A stretch of 64,000 nucleotides of DNA, taken from contig PDHQ01000149.1 of the NCBI GenBank assembly GCA_003339415.1, positions 1 through 64,000 of the forward strand, in the 5' to 3' direction. The notes below the pieces were generated by a model that searched no databases, was not told the DNA's origin, and saw only the letters and a program-made list of their open reading frames with translations. Position 1 is the stretch's first letter, and every line of letters begins with the position of its first letter. The translations under genes were made by a program, and so were the position numbers. This DNA is from Ophiocordyceps camponoti-saundersi (nom. inval.) (taxonomy: Eukaryota > Ascomycota > Sordariomycetes > Hypocreales > Ophiocordycipitaceae). Shown here one piece after another: positions 45,005 through 56,119 of this stretch.

Positions 45005-46072
45005 ATGTCCGACCCCGGCGCATCCCCCTACAGCCGCGAGCTCCAAGTAGCCGAGCGAGCAGTCCACCACGCCGCAATCCTAACCAAGCGCGTCCTCTCG
45101 TCCGTCTCGGAAATCAGCAAGGAAGACTCGTCCCCCGTGACGGTAGCAGACTTCGCAGCCCAGGCCCTCCTCACGCACCTCGTCCGCACCGAGTTTCCGG
45201 AAGACGGCTTCGTGGGTGAGGAGGACTCGTCCGCGCTTCGACGAGATGAGGCCTTGAGTCTTCGCGTGTACGAGCTTTTCGCCTCCGCTTGTCGACAGCT
45301 TGGTGGGGACGCTTCCTCGGTTCCGTCGCGGAATGATATGCTTGATCTTATTCAGATTGGCGGCCGGTCGAAGGGCGGTAGTGCTGAGGGTCGCTTTTGG
45401 ACTATGGATCCTATTGATGGTACGGCTGCGTTCCTTCGTGGGGAGCAGTATGCCGTTTCTCTTGCCCTCCTTCAGGATGGGAGGGAAGTCCTCGGCGTCA
45501 TCGCCTGTCCGAATCTCAAGCTTCAAGACGGGTCTATTCATGAGTCTTGCGTCGATAACGATGGCCTGGGAGTCATGCTCTCCGCCGTCAGGGGCCAGGG
45601 AACGAGCCTGATCGCTCTGTCCTCCTCTCCCGACGACCCCCTCGTTCCTCGTCGGCTCGAGCGCCTTCAAGCACCCGCAAGCCTCGATCGCCTCCACATC
45701 GTCGACTGCGCCATCGGTGCGTCGTCGGGTCGCGACGTCATGCGCCGGCTGGCAGCAAGTCTCGGCGCCCCTTTTCCCGGCACCGACGTCTGGTCCTCGC
45801 ACGTCAGATACGCGGCCCTCGCCATCGGCGGCGGCCATGTTCTGGTGCGCATCCCGTCATCACCCGAAGACTCGTCTTGCATTTGGGATCATGCTGGTGC
45901 TCAGCTCATCTTTACCGAGATGGGCGGCCGCGTCACAGACTTGGACGGCAAGGCCATGGACTTTACTGCTGGGAGACACCTGAGCCGCAACCGTGGTCTG
46001 GTAGCCGCCCATGCCGACATACACGACAAGATGCTATCTCTGGTCCAGAACCTGGCCCGTCAACAGTTGTAA
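45005..46072 (+). CDS. HAL2: 3'(2'),5'-bisphosphate nucleotidase
   Basis: A single exon encodes 355 aa, the usual length for Hal2/Met22. The enzyme removes the 3' phosphate from 3'-phosphoadenosine 5'-phosphate (PAP) made during sulphate assimilation and is the target of Na+ and Li+ toxicity. The lithium-sensitive phosphatase metal site is visible: G-E-E-D-S at about 72-76, D-P-I-D-G-T-A-A-F-L at about 138-147, and W-D-H-A-G with E-M-G-G at about 297-313. The start was taken at the Met before S-D-P-G-A-S-P-Y because family resemblance begins at Y-S-R-E-L-Q-V-A-E-R-A-V; the frame is open upstream with another Met at 44882, but those residues are not family-like. It converges on PEX1, with only 13 bp between the stop codons. 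Confidence 0.95.
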   Translation: MSDPGASPYSRELQVAERAVHHAAILTKRVLSSVSEISKEDSSPVTVADFAAQALLTHLVRTEFPEDGFVGEEDSSALRRDEALSLRVYELFASACRQLGGDASSVPSRNDMLDLIQIGGRSKGGSAEGRFWTMDPIDGTAAFLRGEQYAVSLALLQDGREVLGVIACPNLKLQDGSIHESCVDNDGLGVMLSAVRGQGTSLIALSSSPDDPLVPRRLERLQAPASLDRLHIVDCAIGASSGRDVMRRLAASLGAPFPGTDVWSSHVRYAALAIGGGHVLVRIPSSPEDSSCIWDHAGAQLIFTEMGGRVTDLDGKAMDFTAGRHLSRNRGLVAAHADIHDKMLSLVQNLARQQL

Positions 46073-46085
46073 TATCGTGAAGGGC

Positions 46086-49000
46086 CTACATCAGACTGCT
46101 CCTCCCTCCAATCTCCATGCTGCCCTGTCCGTCCTTGAGCTGCCCGCTTCGTCCCTGTACGAATTCCCGATAGATGCTTTGTAGTCGCCGCCTTTCCTCG
46201 GCGCTGATGCTCGCCCTCGTCTTCTCCAGCGCCTTGGCGAGGTGTCGCCAATCGACCACTACATCTGCCTGCTGCCCCGGCGCCTGCCTGCTCTCTGAAG
46301 CGGCTGCATCCGGGCCTCTTCGGCCTTTCTTGCGCGCCAGCCTGATCTGCTCCAGCTTGGACGCCATGGCCGCCTCCTCGACGAGAGCGGCAGATGCGCT
46401 TCGGGGAATGGCATCGTCCGCCTCCGAGCCGCTACCGTAGCGGAACTGGACAAAGCTCGGGGAGGGCGAATGCGACTGCTGCTGCGGACCGACGTCACGA
46501 CGAGATGTCGTTTTCGCATCGAGAACGTCGTGGATGGCCTCGAGCTGAGCGTTGGAGACGAGGGCCTGAAGGTCGGCCCCAGAGAAGCCGGCGGTCCGAC
46601 GTGCCACGTCCATCAGCGGCTCCCCCGACAGGTGGACCTTCTTGAGCAACGAAGTCAAGATATCGACTCGATCGTCCAAGGACGGCATGTCGCACAGCAG
46701 CGACTTGTCCAACCGGCCGGGACGCAGCAATGCCGGATCGATCAGGTCGGGTCGCGACGTCGCGGCCAAGACGTAGACGCCCGACAGGCCCTCGGCACCG
46801 TCCATCTGGGTCAGCAGCTGATTGACCACCCGGTCGGTGACACCGGTAGAGTCGTGTCCGCGCTTGGGAGCAATGGAGTCGAACTCGTCGAAGAAGAGCA
46901 CGCATGGCCTCGCCGCCTGGGCACGGTCAAACAAGTCCCTCACGCTCTTTTCCGACGCGCCGATGTATTTGTTGAGGATCTCGGGCCCCTTGACACTGAT
47001 GAAGTTGAGCCCGCACTGGCCGGCCACGGCGCTGGCGAGCAGCGTCTTACCGCAACCGGGATAGCCATAGAGGAGCAGTCCAGATCGAAGCCGGAGGGGG
47101 CACTGAGCGAAGATGGGAGCGTACTTGGTCGGATACTCGAGCGTTTCCAGGAGAATCTTCCGCGTCTCGTGCAGGCCGCCGATGGAGTCGAACGTCGTCG
47201 TCGAGCTCTGCAGGGGCACGTTGCGCAGAGACGCCGGCGTGAAGCCCTTACGTGCCTTTTCGAAATCTCCTTGGCCCAGGCGAATGGCGCCAACGGCTGG
47301 CGACTCGCCGATGGACCGAATGATGGCCTCGTTTCTAGCCCGCGATACCAAGACCTCGAGATCACCAGCCATGTAGCCATCAGTCGATCCGGCGATCTCG
47401 AGGAGGTCGAGATCTGAGTCGAGGACGAAACCGGCTCTGGGCGCTACCTGATCGGATCCGTGCATCCACTGGCCGTCGTCTCCGTCCGCCGTCGGTGGCC
47501 GGCTGTTGTTGCTGGTCTGATCCTCGTCGTCGTCATCCCGTACTCTCGCCATCACGTATTGCTTAGCCAAAGATTCCAAGATACTTCTTCTCGCGTCCTT
47601 GTCAGGGGCCCGGAGCTCGATAATCTCTCGAACGACGTGGCCGCTGACGAAGACGTTGTTCATCGAATCTTTACTCTCAGCTGTGGCCAGTAGGACGACG
47701 CCGCAAAACTGCCTCGTCACCGATCGTATCGTTTCGCTCACCTGTCGGCTGCGTCCGTTGTCGTTTCCCACTTCCAGCTCCGTCTCGGCCGGACACAGCT
47801 TATCGAGGTCGTCGAGCACAACGAGAGCCTTGCCGCCGAGTCTGGCTCCCCAGCCGGCGGACATGAAGACGCGACTCAGCGTGTCCTTGATTGTGGACAT
47901 GCTTGTTTCCTCGTTGGCCAAGCTGCGACATGAGAAGTAGTTGGTGTAGAACAGGCTGTCCTGGCGGAGTCTTCTCACAAGCTGTTTTGCAACCGACGTC
48001 TTCCCCGACCCCATGGATCCGGTAAGCAAGACCGATGACATGTGTGACAGATGTACGTCGAGCTTGTCAAGCAGGGAATCGATACCGATCAGGATCGAGT
48101 CGGCCTGTTGCAGCTCCGAGTCCGCTATCCACGAAGGTCTGGGTTGAGCATGTTGGAATTCAATGGCCATCTTGGGATCCAAGGTTGACATCCATGAGAC
48201 GGCTTCCTTGCCCTTGTCCTGCAGAGCCACGTCCGACCTATACTCGAACTCGACCACGGCCCCAGTCCAACCCTGGGGCGCCTCCAGTCCGTCGAAGAGC
48301 CCGACAACCATGCCGTCGGTGATGGGCCCCTGAAGCAACCCCGGCGTTCCTTTAGATCCGGAATACATGTGTCTGAGTCTCCTAGCCGACTCTTCCTGTT
48401 CAGCTCTGGTCTCGCCGCCTAATCTCAACCCCTCGTCAAGCTTGGACCCAATATCAAACGGGAGGATCTTGACCCGCTGAACGAGGCCTTGTTGCAGTTG
48501 CTGCGGAGCTGCCTGTATCTTGACGACGCCGCCTACGACGCCGCAACAGCCGAGCGCGGCACAGAGAGGGGACGACAGGGCCGCAGTTTGACCGCTCGGC
48601 GGTTCGTCCCATGGTTTAAGCCTGGCCACTACTTTGGGCGGGGCCGCCGTGGTCGCAGGGGTCGACGCGCCTTCGGGCTGAGGCTCTCGAAGCCCGGCAG
48701 GCCTAAGCATGTCTACCGTCACGTAGCTGACTCCCCGAAAGGAGCTCGACAACAAGTCGCGATCGATCCAGACAGCAAGGTCCAAGCAGACGGGACCGTC
48801 GTCGAACCATTGACTGCAAGCTGCCCTGTCAATGGCGCGAAGAAAGGTGACGGGCTCTTTGACGCCTCTTTTTCGGGCGCCGCTGGCACCGCTGCGTCTC
48901 GACTTGGACGTACTAGCGACGCTGCGGTGATCGCCACTGTTTAGCGAGCTCTTGACTCTAGTCTTGGGAGCAACGATGACCTCGGCATTGGGTGACATCT

Positions 49001-49651
49001 TGGCGAAGGGGATATCCTGCGATAGGGCGGGCTCGAGCGAGAGCACCTTGATGTTTGCCGACGAGGTGGGAGAGAGGTGCAGAGTCAAGGCGTGAGGCGG
49101 AATGGGCTTCTTGCCGTCTGGCGCGTAGGCGGGATTCGGCAGAGCCCGTACCTGCGACTGAAGGTTTAACTCGAGAAAGCTGGCATGAAGCTCAATCATG
49201 TCCCAATCTTCGGCCGTTACGGGCTCGATGTTCACGGTATGGGCCACGGGTGGATCGATATGGAGCGTGGCCGTGACCCTCTGACCGTCAGACAGACCCA
49301 ATGTTTGGGCCAGGACGGCATCCATCTCGACCAGCTGCATCTCCGTCGCGCCTCTTTGGCGACTGACAGGCGCCGCCGTCGTCCGCTTACTAGGCATACC
49401 CGTCCATCCCAGAAAGAAGGATGCTCCAGATTGCTGCGGTGACGACGACCTGATGCTGAGCTCGACGACGACATTCTGCACTGGCTGCGCCACGTATAAG
49501 CCCGAGGTCCCGGCAGACAGCGGATGAGGCTTACCGTATTGACGTTGACGAGCAGCGAGACGAGGGACGGAGGGAGGTTCACCAGGCAGTTCTTGAGGTG
49601 GACGAGTGACAGCTCGGCCGAGGCGGACGGCGGATGCTTCCTAGAGGCCAT
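46086..49651 (-). CDS. PEX1: Peroxisomal AAA ATPase Pex1
   Basis: Two exons on the minus strand, 49651-49535 and 49484-46086, give 1,171 aa. The 50-bp intron (GTAAGC..CGCAG) joins L-V-N-V-N-T to P-V-Q-N-V-V-V-E-L. The N-terminal double-psi-barrel region contains K-N-C-L-V-N-L-P and E-L-H-A-S-F-L-E-L-N-L. The D1 AAA domain has G-S-M-G-S-G-K-T at about 525 and V-L-D-D-L-D-K. The D2 domain is typical and highly conserved, with G-Y-P-G-C-G-K-T at about 845, F-F-D-E-F-D-S-I-A-P-K-R-G at about 905 and a second-region-of-homology R-P-D-L-I-D-P-A-L-L-R-P-G-R-L-D. Pex1 with Pex6 forms the motor that extracts ubiquitinated Pex5 from the peroxisome membrane. Both Walker A sites are intact. It shares a 405-bp divergent promoter with MCM7. 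Confidence 0.95.
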
Positions 49652-50056
49652 ATTGACCGACTGGTGTCGTCTTCGACGGGCGGCATGTCGATGTCGCAGC
49701 CACAGTCGGGAAGAAAACCAGGGACGAGACGTCTCAGTTACGATATGCCGAGCCGAGCCTCGTCTCAATTGCACGTGCTTTCGAGAAGAAGTAGCCGAGA
49801 CGCCACAGTGGTACTCTAAATGTGTAGGCCCACGCCACACGGAGTCAGGGTCTCCAGCCTTCTTCTAATTGTGGCTGTGCCGACGCGTGACGCGAGAAGT
49901 CGCGTCCGGGCTTTTTAAATTGCCCTGCATTTCTTCTTCAGCCTCGCGCCTCCAACCGCTTTCCCTTAGAACCATCGCGGCTTCGCCCAAGATAGTAGAC
50001 GTCGTCCCGCGTCTCGAATCCTCACATAAAACAGATACCACCTATCTATCTGTGCG
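49652..50056. promoter_or_regulatory. Divergent promoter PEX1/MCM7 with MCB pair
   Basis: A 405-bp region between two start codons. It contains two MCB-like motifs 1 bp apart, ACGCGT (49882-49887) and ACGCGA (49889-49894), about 165 bp before MCM7, followed by GTCGCGTCC. A pyrimidine-rich stretch follows. MCB elements drive G1/S expression of MCM genes in yeasts; that this applies here is inference. Confidence 0.55.
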
Positions 50057-52779
50057 ATGGCGCTTCGCGAGTTGAAGGCTCCCGTCAGCTACCTGGCGCA
50101 GCAGAGTCAGTCTTTGCACCCATCACTTTGGCCGCCCCTGTTTTGTCTTTCATCTGACAATGGTCGCAGAGGCTTTCGAGGACTTTCTCAACGACTTCAA
50201 GACATCACCTGAAAACACGATCGCTACCGCCCTAGGCGACATCACGATCGATGATGACGACCTCAGCGACGATGATGAACTGATGCACGAGGTCGATGGC
50301 GTCGAGCCTCGTCGCAAGCAGCAGCGTTCTGAGCCGCGACACATCTACAAGGAGATGATGCAGGAGCTGGCGGATCGCAAAATCAACGAGGTCATGATCC
50401 AACTCGATGATGTGGCTGCGGTACGTGTCACCGGCTGAAAGGCGATCCATTGAACACCCCCTTCGCCGAACTGACGCCTTGTTTTCTTTGCTGTCGCCAC
50501 AGTATGAGGAGAGTCTACGAGACGAGAGCCTGAAATTGGTGTCGAGTATCGAGAATAACGCCAAGCATTACGTCGACATCGTCTCTCGTGCCATAGATAA
50601 CGTTATGCCGCCGCCGAGCGTCGACGTCAGGTGCGTTATCGTCGCTTAGCCCCCTTCGACGGAGGGATCAGCGCTGAAGATTGAGATGCAGTTTCAAAGA
50701 CGACGTGCTTGACGTCCTCATGGCGCGAAGAGAGGCTCGTAATCGAGAGCTGCAGACGGCTTCCGAGGAGGACGCGACCATGGCCGAGGACCAGTTCCCG
50801 GCTGAGCTCACCCGGCGCTACACGCTCGTCTTCAAGCCTCGATCCAGTACGGCCGATCACACTGTCAAGGCTCTCGCCGTCCGGCAGGTTCGCGGCGACC
50901 ATATAGGCAAGCTCATCACGATGCGGTGCATCGTCACGCGCGTGTCGGACGTCAAGCCCATGGTCCAGGTCAGCGCCTACACGTGCGACCGGTGCGGATG
51001 CGAAATCTTTCAGCCCATCACCGACAAGCAGTACGGTCCCCTGACGGTCTGCCCTTCCGAAGACTGCAAAAAGAACCAGTCCAAGGGCCAGCTTAACCCG
51101 ACGACGCGAGCGTCCAAGTTCCTCCCCTTTCAGGAGGTCAAGGTGCAGGAGATGGCGGAACAGGTTCCCATCGGTCAGATCCCGCGATCCCTCACCGTCT
51201 ACTGCTACGGTAGCCTCGTCCGTAGGGTCAACCCGGGCGACGTCGTCGACATGGCCGGCATCTTCCTGCCCATCCCCTATACGGGCTTCAAGGCCATCAA
51301 GGCCGGCTTGCTCACCGACACCTATCTCGAGGCTCACCACATCCACCAGCACAAGAAGGCCTACAGCGAGATGATGGTCGACCCGCGCCTTGTGCGACGC
51401 ATCGACAGGTACAGGGTCTCCGGCCAGGTGTACGAGCTGCTGGCCAAGTCGATCGCTCCCGAGATCTTCGGCCACCTGGACGTCAAGAAGGCGCTTCTGC
51501 TGCTGCTCATCGGCGGCGTCTCCAAGGAGATGGGCGACGGCATGAAGATCCGCGGTGACATCAACATCTGCCTCATGGGCGATCCCGGTGTGGCAAAGTC
51601 CCAGCTCCTCAAATACATCTCCAAGGTCGCCCCGCGAGGCGTCTACACCTCGGGTCGTGGGAGCAGCGGCGTCGGTCTGACGGCGGCCGTGATGCGCGAC
51701 CCGGTGACGGACGAGATGATACTAGAAGGCGGAGCTCTGGTCCTGGCCGATAACGGCATCTGCTGCATCGACGAGTTCGACAAGATGGACGACAACGACC
51801 GCACCGCTATCCACGAGGTCATGGAGCAGCAGACCATCTCCATCTCCAAAGCCGGCATCTCGACGACTCTCAACGCCCGGACGTCCATCCTGGCGGCCGC
51901 CAACCCCGTCTACGGCCGATACAACCCTCGCATCTCGCCCGTCGAGAACATCAACCTCCCCGCCGCCCTCCTCTCCCGTTTCGACGTCCTCTTCCTCCTC
52001 CTCGACACGCCCTCGCGCGACTCGGACGAACAGCTGGCCAAGCACGTCACCCACGTCCACACCCACGGCCGCCACCCGGACTCGGGCCCCGACGACCTCG
52101 TCCTCAGCCCGCACGAGGTCCGGTCCTACGTCGCTCAGGCCCGGACCTATCGTCCCGTCGTGCCCGAGACCGTGTCCGAGTACATGATCAAGACGTATGT
52201 CCGGCTACGAGAGCAGCAGAAGCGCGCCGAGCAAAAGGGCAAGCAGTTCACCCACACCACGCCCCGTACCCTCCTCGGCGTAGTCCGCCTCGCCCAGGCT
52301 CTCGCCCGTCTACGCTTCAGCGACCGCGTTTCGCAGGACGACGTCGACGAGGCCCTGCGTCTCGTCGAGGCCAGCAAGGAGAGCCTCAACGCCGAGACGG
52401 CAGGTTCTCGTCGCGGCCTCAACGCCAGCAGCCGAATCTACAACCTGGTCAAGGCCTTGGCCGACTCGGGTGCTTGTCGCCCTGACAATGTCGACGGCGA
52501 TGATGATGATGACGAGCTGGGCGTCGAGCTGAGCATGCGCAAGGTCAAGGAGCGCGTCATTGCAAAGGGTTTCACCGAGGACCAATGGTTGAATGCCTTG
52601 GAGGAGTATGCGACACTCGACGTCAGTTTTTCCCACAATCCCCCTTTTCTTTCTCTTCCAATTTCGTACAAGTAACGTCAAGCTGACCCTTCATCTAGAT
52701 CTGGCAAACCGCCGGCAACGGATCGAGACTCGTCTTTGTCACGGCAGACAACGACCGAGGGTCCGACGTGGACGGATGA
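50057..52779 (+). CDS. MCM7: MCM7 subunit of the replicative helicase
   Basis: Five exons, 50057-50105, 50170-50420, 50503-50630, 50692-52621 and 52699-52779, encode 812 aa, close to other fungal Mcm7 proteins. The 49-nt first exon gives [12 protein letters not shown]. The N-terminal zinc site is C-D-R-C with C-P-S-E-D-C (about 243-270). The MCM AAA domain has Walker A G-D-P-G-V-A-K-S (about 437), Walker B C-I-D-E-F-D-K-M (about 500) and arginine finger L-L-S-R-F-D. The Mcm7-specific [20 protein letters not shown] is present. The last exon supplies the winged-helix end (I-W-Q-T). Mcm7 is part of the Mcm2-7 hexamer loaded at origins. It may be coregulated with SLD3 through MCB motifs. Confidence 0.97.
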
Positions 52780-53008
52780 GCCACCCTTTGGAGGAGGTAG
52801 AGGAGGATCTTGCTTCTTTTTTTCAGTCGCTCTCATGGCGTTCTGGGTAATGTAAGATGAAGGTAGGGGTGACGATAAGGGAGAAGGGGGAGGGCAAAGA
52901 AAAGGGGGGGGGTGGGTGCCAAAAGGACGCATCACAGCGGAGTTTGGTGTCCGGTCAATGTTATCCATAGCACTCTTCTTCTTGAGCCTTTTCCCCAGTT
53001 GCGTTCTC
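52780..53008. other. Convergent spacer MCM7/mS29
   Basis: A 229-bp G-rich 3' region between two gene ends, with a run of G near 52905-52913. Nothing else is visible. Confidence 0.6.
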
Positions 53009-54489
53009 CTAGAGCCGCAAGCTCATCAACGACACCCTCTCCATCTCGCCGATGTTACCATGCCCGCCCAGCACCCACTTTTCCGAGACTGTCTGGGCGT
53101 CGATGGCTTCCTTGACGACACCACTGGCAGCCCAGTATTCCAGTAAGGTTCGGCTTTCTTGCTTGGAGACGCTGGGCACGCGCAGGGTGGAGACGGTCTT
53201 GAGCGCATCGTGGACGCGCTGATCGTAACCGCGTGTGTAAGGGTTAGACTGCGGAATCTCCGTCCCGGCTTGGGCGGCTTCGATTTGGGAGAGAACAAGC
53301 TCCTGGGACAGATGTTTGGGAGAGTTGCTACACGAGGTGGCGACGATGACGGCGCCGCCGTTGCCGAACTTTGTCTTGCCAGACAGAGCATCGATGAAGA
53401 GGCGAACGAGGGTCAGTTCGTGAGCGTGAACCGGTTGCATGGATGGTTCCAGATAGTCGCTGATTATGTTGATGTGTGTCAGCCCGTCGAGAGAAAGCAG
53501 AATCGGGGGACGGTCGGGCTGGTTCAGCTCCTGCCACATGGCCTTGAACGTCGGCCAGGCATATTCAACCTCTTTCAAACTGAGGAGTAAGTCGGCGATT
53601 GTGGCTTCTCGGCCGAAAGTGCCCAGATCGGGCCACTTGAGTTGCAGGGGCAACTTGCTTAGGACGTTGCCGTTTACTTGGGCGATGGTCCGGAGAAGTT
53701 CGAGCGTGTACGTGGGTTGACAAAACTGGAGCGGTTGCGTCCCCCGGATCGGTTCGTAGTCGGTGTTTCCGTTGGTGAGGTCCTGGCCTGTTCAAGAGGG
53801 CGGGTAAGTCAGCGGGATGAGGTGAAGAAGAGGATAGATATATATGTAAGTGTATACATATATATATATGTATGTTTATGCATTTTCTTACCCTCGGGAA
53901 TGTTGATGACAATCCACTCGTTCAGCAGGGCATGGGTCATGGCTTGAAGCAGCAACAAGCTCTTGCCCGCCAGACGAGATCCCGTCAAGACGCACCTAAA
54001 AGGCTCCTTGCTACTGTCGCGACCAGCGTCCATGCGACGGGCGACCTCGACCGTCTCTTGACGCACAAGACAGTGCGGATGACGGAAGAGATCCCACGGC
54101 TGGGTTGTCTTGAAAGCCCGAAGCGCAAGAAGCTGGTCGACGGCATTGCTAGGGAAGGAAAACATCTGGCCGACGCTGGACGTGTCTGCCAGCGTCTGCG
54201 GCGTCATCTCGGACAGGCCCTTTACCGGAAGAGCATTGCCATTGCTCGTCTGAATACGAGTTCGGAAGGCCTTGCGCTCGCCGGGAGCGGGCTTCTTGAC
54301 TGGAATTGTGTCCGTCCCCTTCCCCTTCTTCGAGTTCTTCTTCTTGTCATCCCGGCTGCGGACCGGCGTAGTCGAACTGAAGGCCGCCGTCGCCGCTGCT
54401 GCTGCTGCTACGGCTGCTGTCGTCCGCTGCTTGCCAGCCATGTTCGAGGGCCGGGTTAGGCTCCGGAGGAAGAGCCCTGCCATGGCCAT
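53009..54489 (-). CDS. RSM23: Mitoribosomal small-subunit GTPase-like protein mS29 (DAP3/Rsm23)
   Basis: Two exons on the minus strand, 54489-53892 and 53787-53009, give 458 aa. The 104-bp intron (GTAAGA..ACAG) joins N-I-P-E-G to Q-D-L-T-N-G-N-T-D-Y. The N-terminus, M-A-M-A-G-L-F-L-R-S-L-T-R, with Arg and hydrophobic residues and no early acidic residue, looks like a mitochondrial presequence; a Met at 54483 or 54441 could also start. The conserved body has L-F-R-H-P-H-C-L-V-R-Q-E-T and a P-loop of the form G-S-R-L-A-G-K-S (about 172-179), then L-S-L-D-G-L near 300 as the probable Walker B. DAP3/mS29 sits in the head of the mitochondrial small subunit and contacts the large subunit; it binds guanine nucleotide. 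It is divergent from RRS1 with 257 bp between. Confidence 0.9.
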
Positions 54490-54746
54490 TTCTGGCTGCC
54501 GGAGGCGCGTTCAACGCTTCTTAGTCGATCCGGTTCCCCGTCGGTTCGGCTCGTCGTTGTGAGCAAAAAAAAAAAATGACTGCCCGCTCTCCGAAGACCG
54601 GTTCCCCGGCGATTAGTAAGTCCGAGCGGCGACTCCACAGACCTATTATTCCGATGACGACTGGGAAAAAAAAGGAAGGAAAGAGAAAAAATGCGCAGAG
54701 TCACGTCTGTATCATCGTATCGATTCATCTCCCCATCTCGCACACA

Positions 54747-55334
54747 ATGTCTCTCCCTATCTCAAGGCCAAAGCTGCCCGTGGCAGTGGAAAAACCGACA
54801 CCCTACAACTTTGATCTCGGCCGTCTCCTCGCCCAAGATTCCAATGCCGTCGTACTCACAGCGTCGCGAGAACAATCCCTCGCCGAGGTAGCCCGAGACG
54901 GCGCCCAGGCACTCATCAACCAGCTCCTCACCACCTGTCCTCTGACTTCGACCGCCGCAGATGGCGTCCTCCTCACCCTTCCCCCTCCATCGACTCCTTT
55001 GCCCCGCGAAAAACCCGTTCCCGAGTCCCGTCCGCCAACCAAGTGGGAGCGTTTCGCCGCCAAGAAGGGCATCCGGCCCAAGACCAGGGAACAGCGCAAG
55101 AATCTCGTCTACGATGCCGAGAGCGGCGAATGGAGGCGCAAGTGGGGCTACAAGGGCCTCAACAAAAAGTCCGAGACTGAGTGGCTGGTCGAGGTCGACC
55201 CCAACAAGGAAAAGGACAGGAAGGAGGGCACCACCCCAAGAGGCGATGCCAGACGTGAGAGAAAGGAGAGGATCAAGCGCAACGAGCGCAAGATGAGGAA
55301 GAACGAGCGTTTTGCTGCTGAGAAGAGGAGCTGA
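54747..55334 (+). CDS. RRS1: Ribosome biogenesis regulator Rrs1
   Basis: A single exon of 195 aa. The N-terminal half has V-E-K-P-T-P-Y-N-F-D-L-G-R-L-L-A-Q-D, and the middle has P-P-T-K-W-E-R-F-A-A-K-K-G-I followed by R-K-N-L-V-Y-D and W-K-R-K-like W-R-R-K-W-G-Y-K. The C-terminus is strongly basic. These are the signatures of the Rrs1 family, nuclear/nucleolar factors that recruit 5S RNP (with Rpf2) to pre-60S particles. The start was set at 54747 because the family match begins there. The same frame is open for another 57 codons upstream to a Met at 54576, but that stretch does not look like Rrs1 and is probably 5' UTR. Confidence 0.93.
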   Translation: MSLPISRPKLPVAVEKPTPYNFDLGRLLAQDSNAVVLTASREQSLAEVARDGAQALINQLLTTCPLTSTAADGVLLTLPPPSTPLPREKPVPESRPPTKWERFAAKKGIRPKTREQRKNLVYDAESGEWRRKWGYKGLNKKSETEWLVEVDPNKEKDRKEGTTPRGDARRERKERIKRNERKMRKNERFAAEKRS

Positions 55335-56119
55335 CCTGGTCTGACTGCCATGGCCCCTCACGATACCGGCCCGTCGTTATTCGCATCGTCACCAATCATT
55401 TGAGACGTCGGTGGAAGCTGCATTCAAACAATGAACTCTGAATCTACGTTGGAAAGCCGATCGCGGAATTTCTGACCTCGTCCTGACCGTTCTGCGCCCC
55501 TTCCTCGTCTATACATCTGAACTGGTCATCCCATTCATTCAACGTCTCCAACCGGTGCGCGGGCCCAAATTACTTGTCCAGCTCCACGGAATCACCACGA
55601 GAAGTAGTATCCTAATCGTACACAGGCGTCTTTCTTCAAGGAAAACAAAGATTGAGTCAAAGAACATGCATAACGGCCTCCAAGCTGACGCTGAATACGC
55701 CGCCGACACCAAATCTCCCAATGCCGAGACTCCAAGACTCTAAACAAGCGATACTATCGCCCCGAGTCGGAGTGGCAATGGACATGTGAGACGTCCGGGC
55801 GATAGAATGTGCACAAGACAAACAAGAAGAAAAGGGTTTTCGTTCATAGAGGGGAGGGCGGTGATATGAAAAAAAAAAGAAACTGATTCGATACCGTGTC
55901 GCGTCGAGCAAAGAGAGGGGGGAATATGTCGGCTGTTATCGCGAAGCATGTGACAAGGTGATGGAGGCGGAAAGGGGACGATGTTATTAGATGGGTTTCC
56001 GGGCCCGAGTGGAATAGGGGGGTATGAAGAAGAGTAAATAGATTTGCGTCATGTCGTTGTTGTAAGTCGATTGATCAAAAAGACAGCGAGATTCCCTCCG
56101 ATGATCCTCGGCTGCAATC
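55335..56119. other. Convergent intergenic region RRS1/RhoGAP
   Basis: 785 bp of ordinary sequence with no gene, tandem repeat or transposon trace that I can see. Short frames on both strands lack similarity. Confidence 0.6.
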
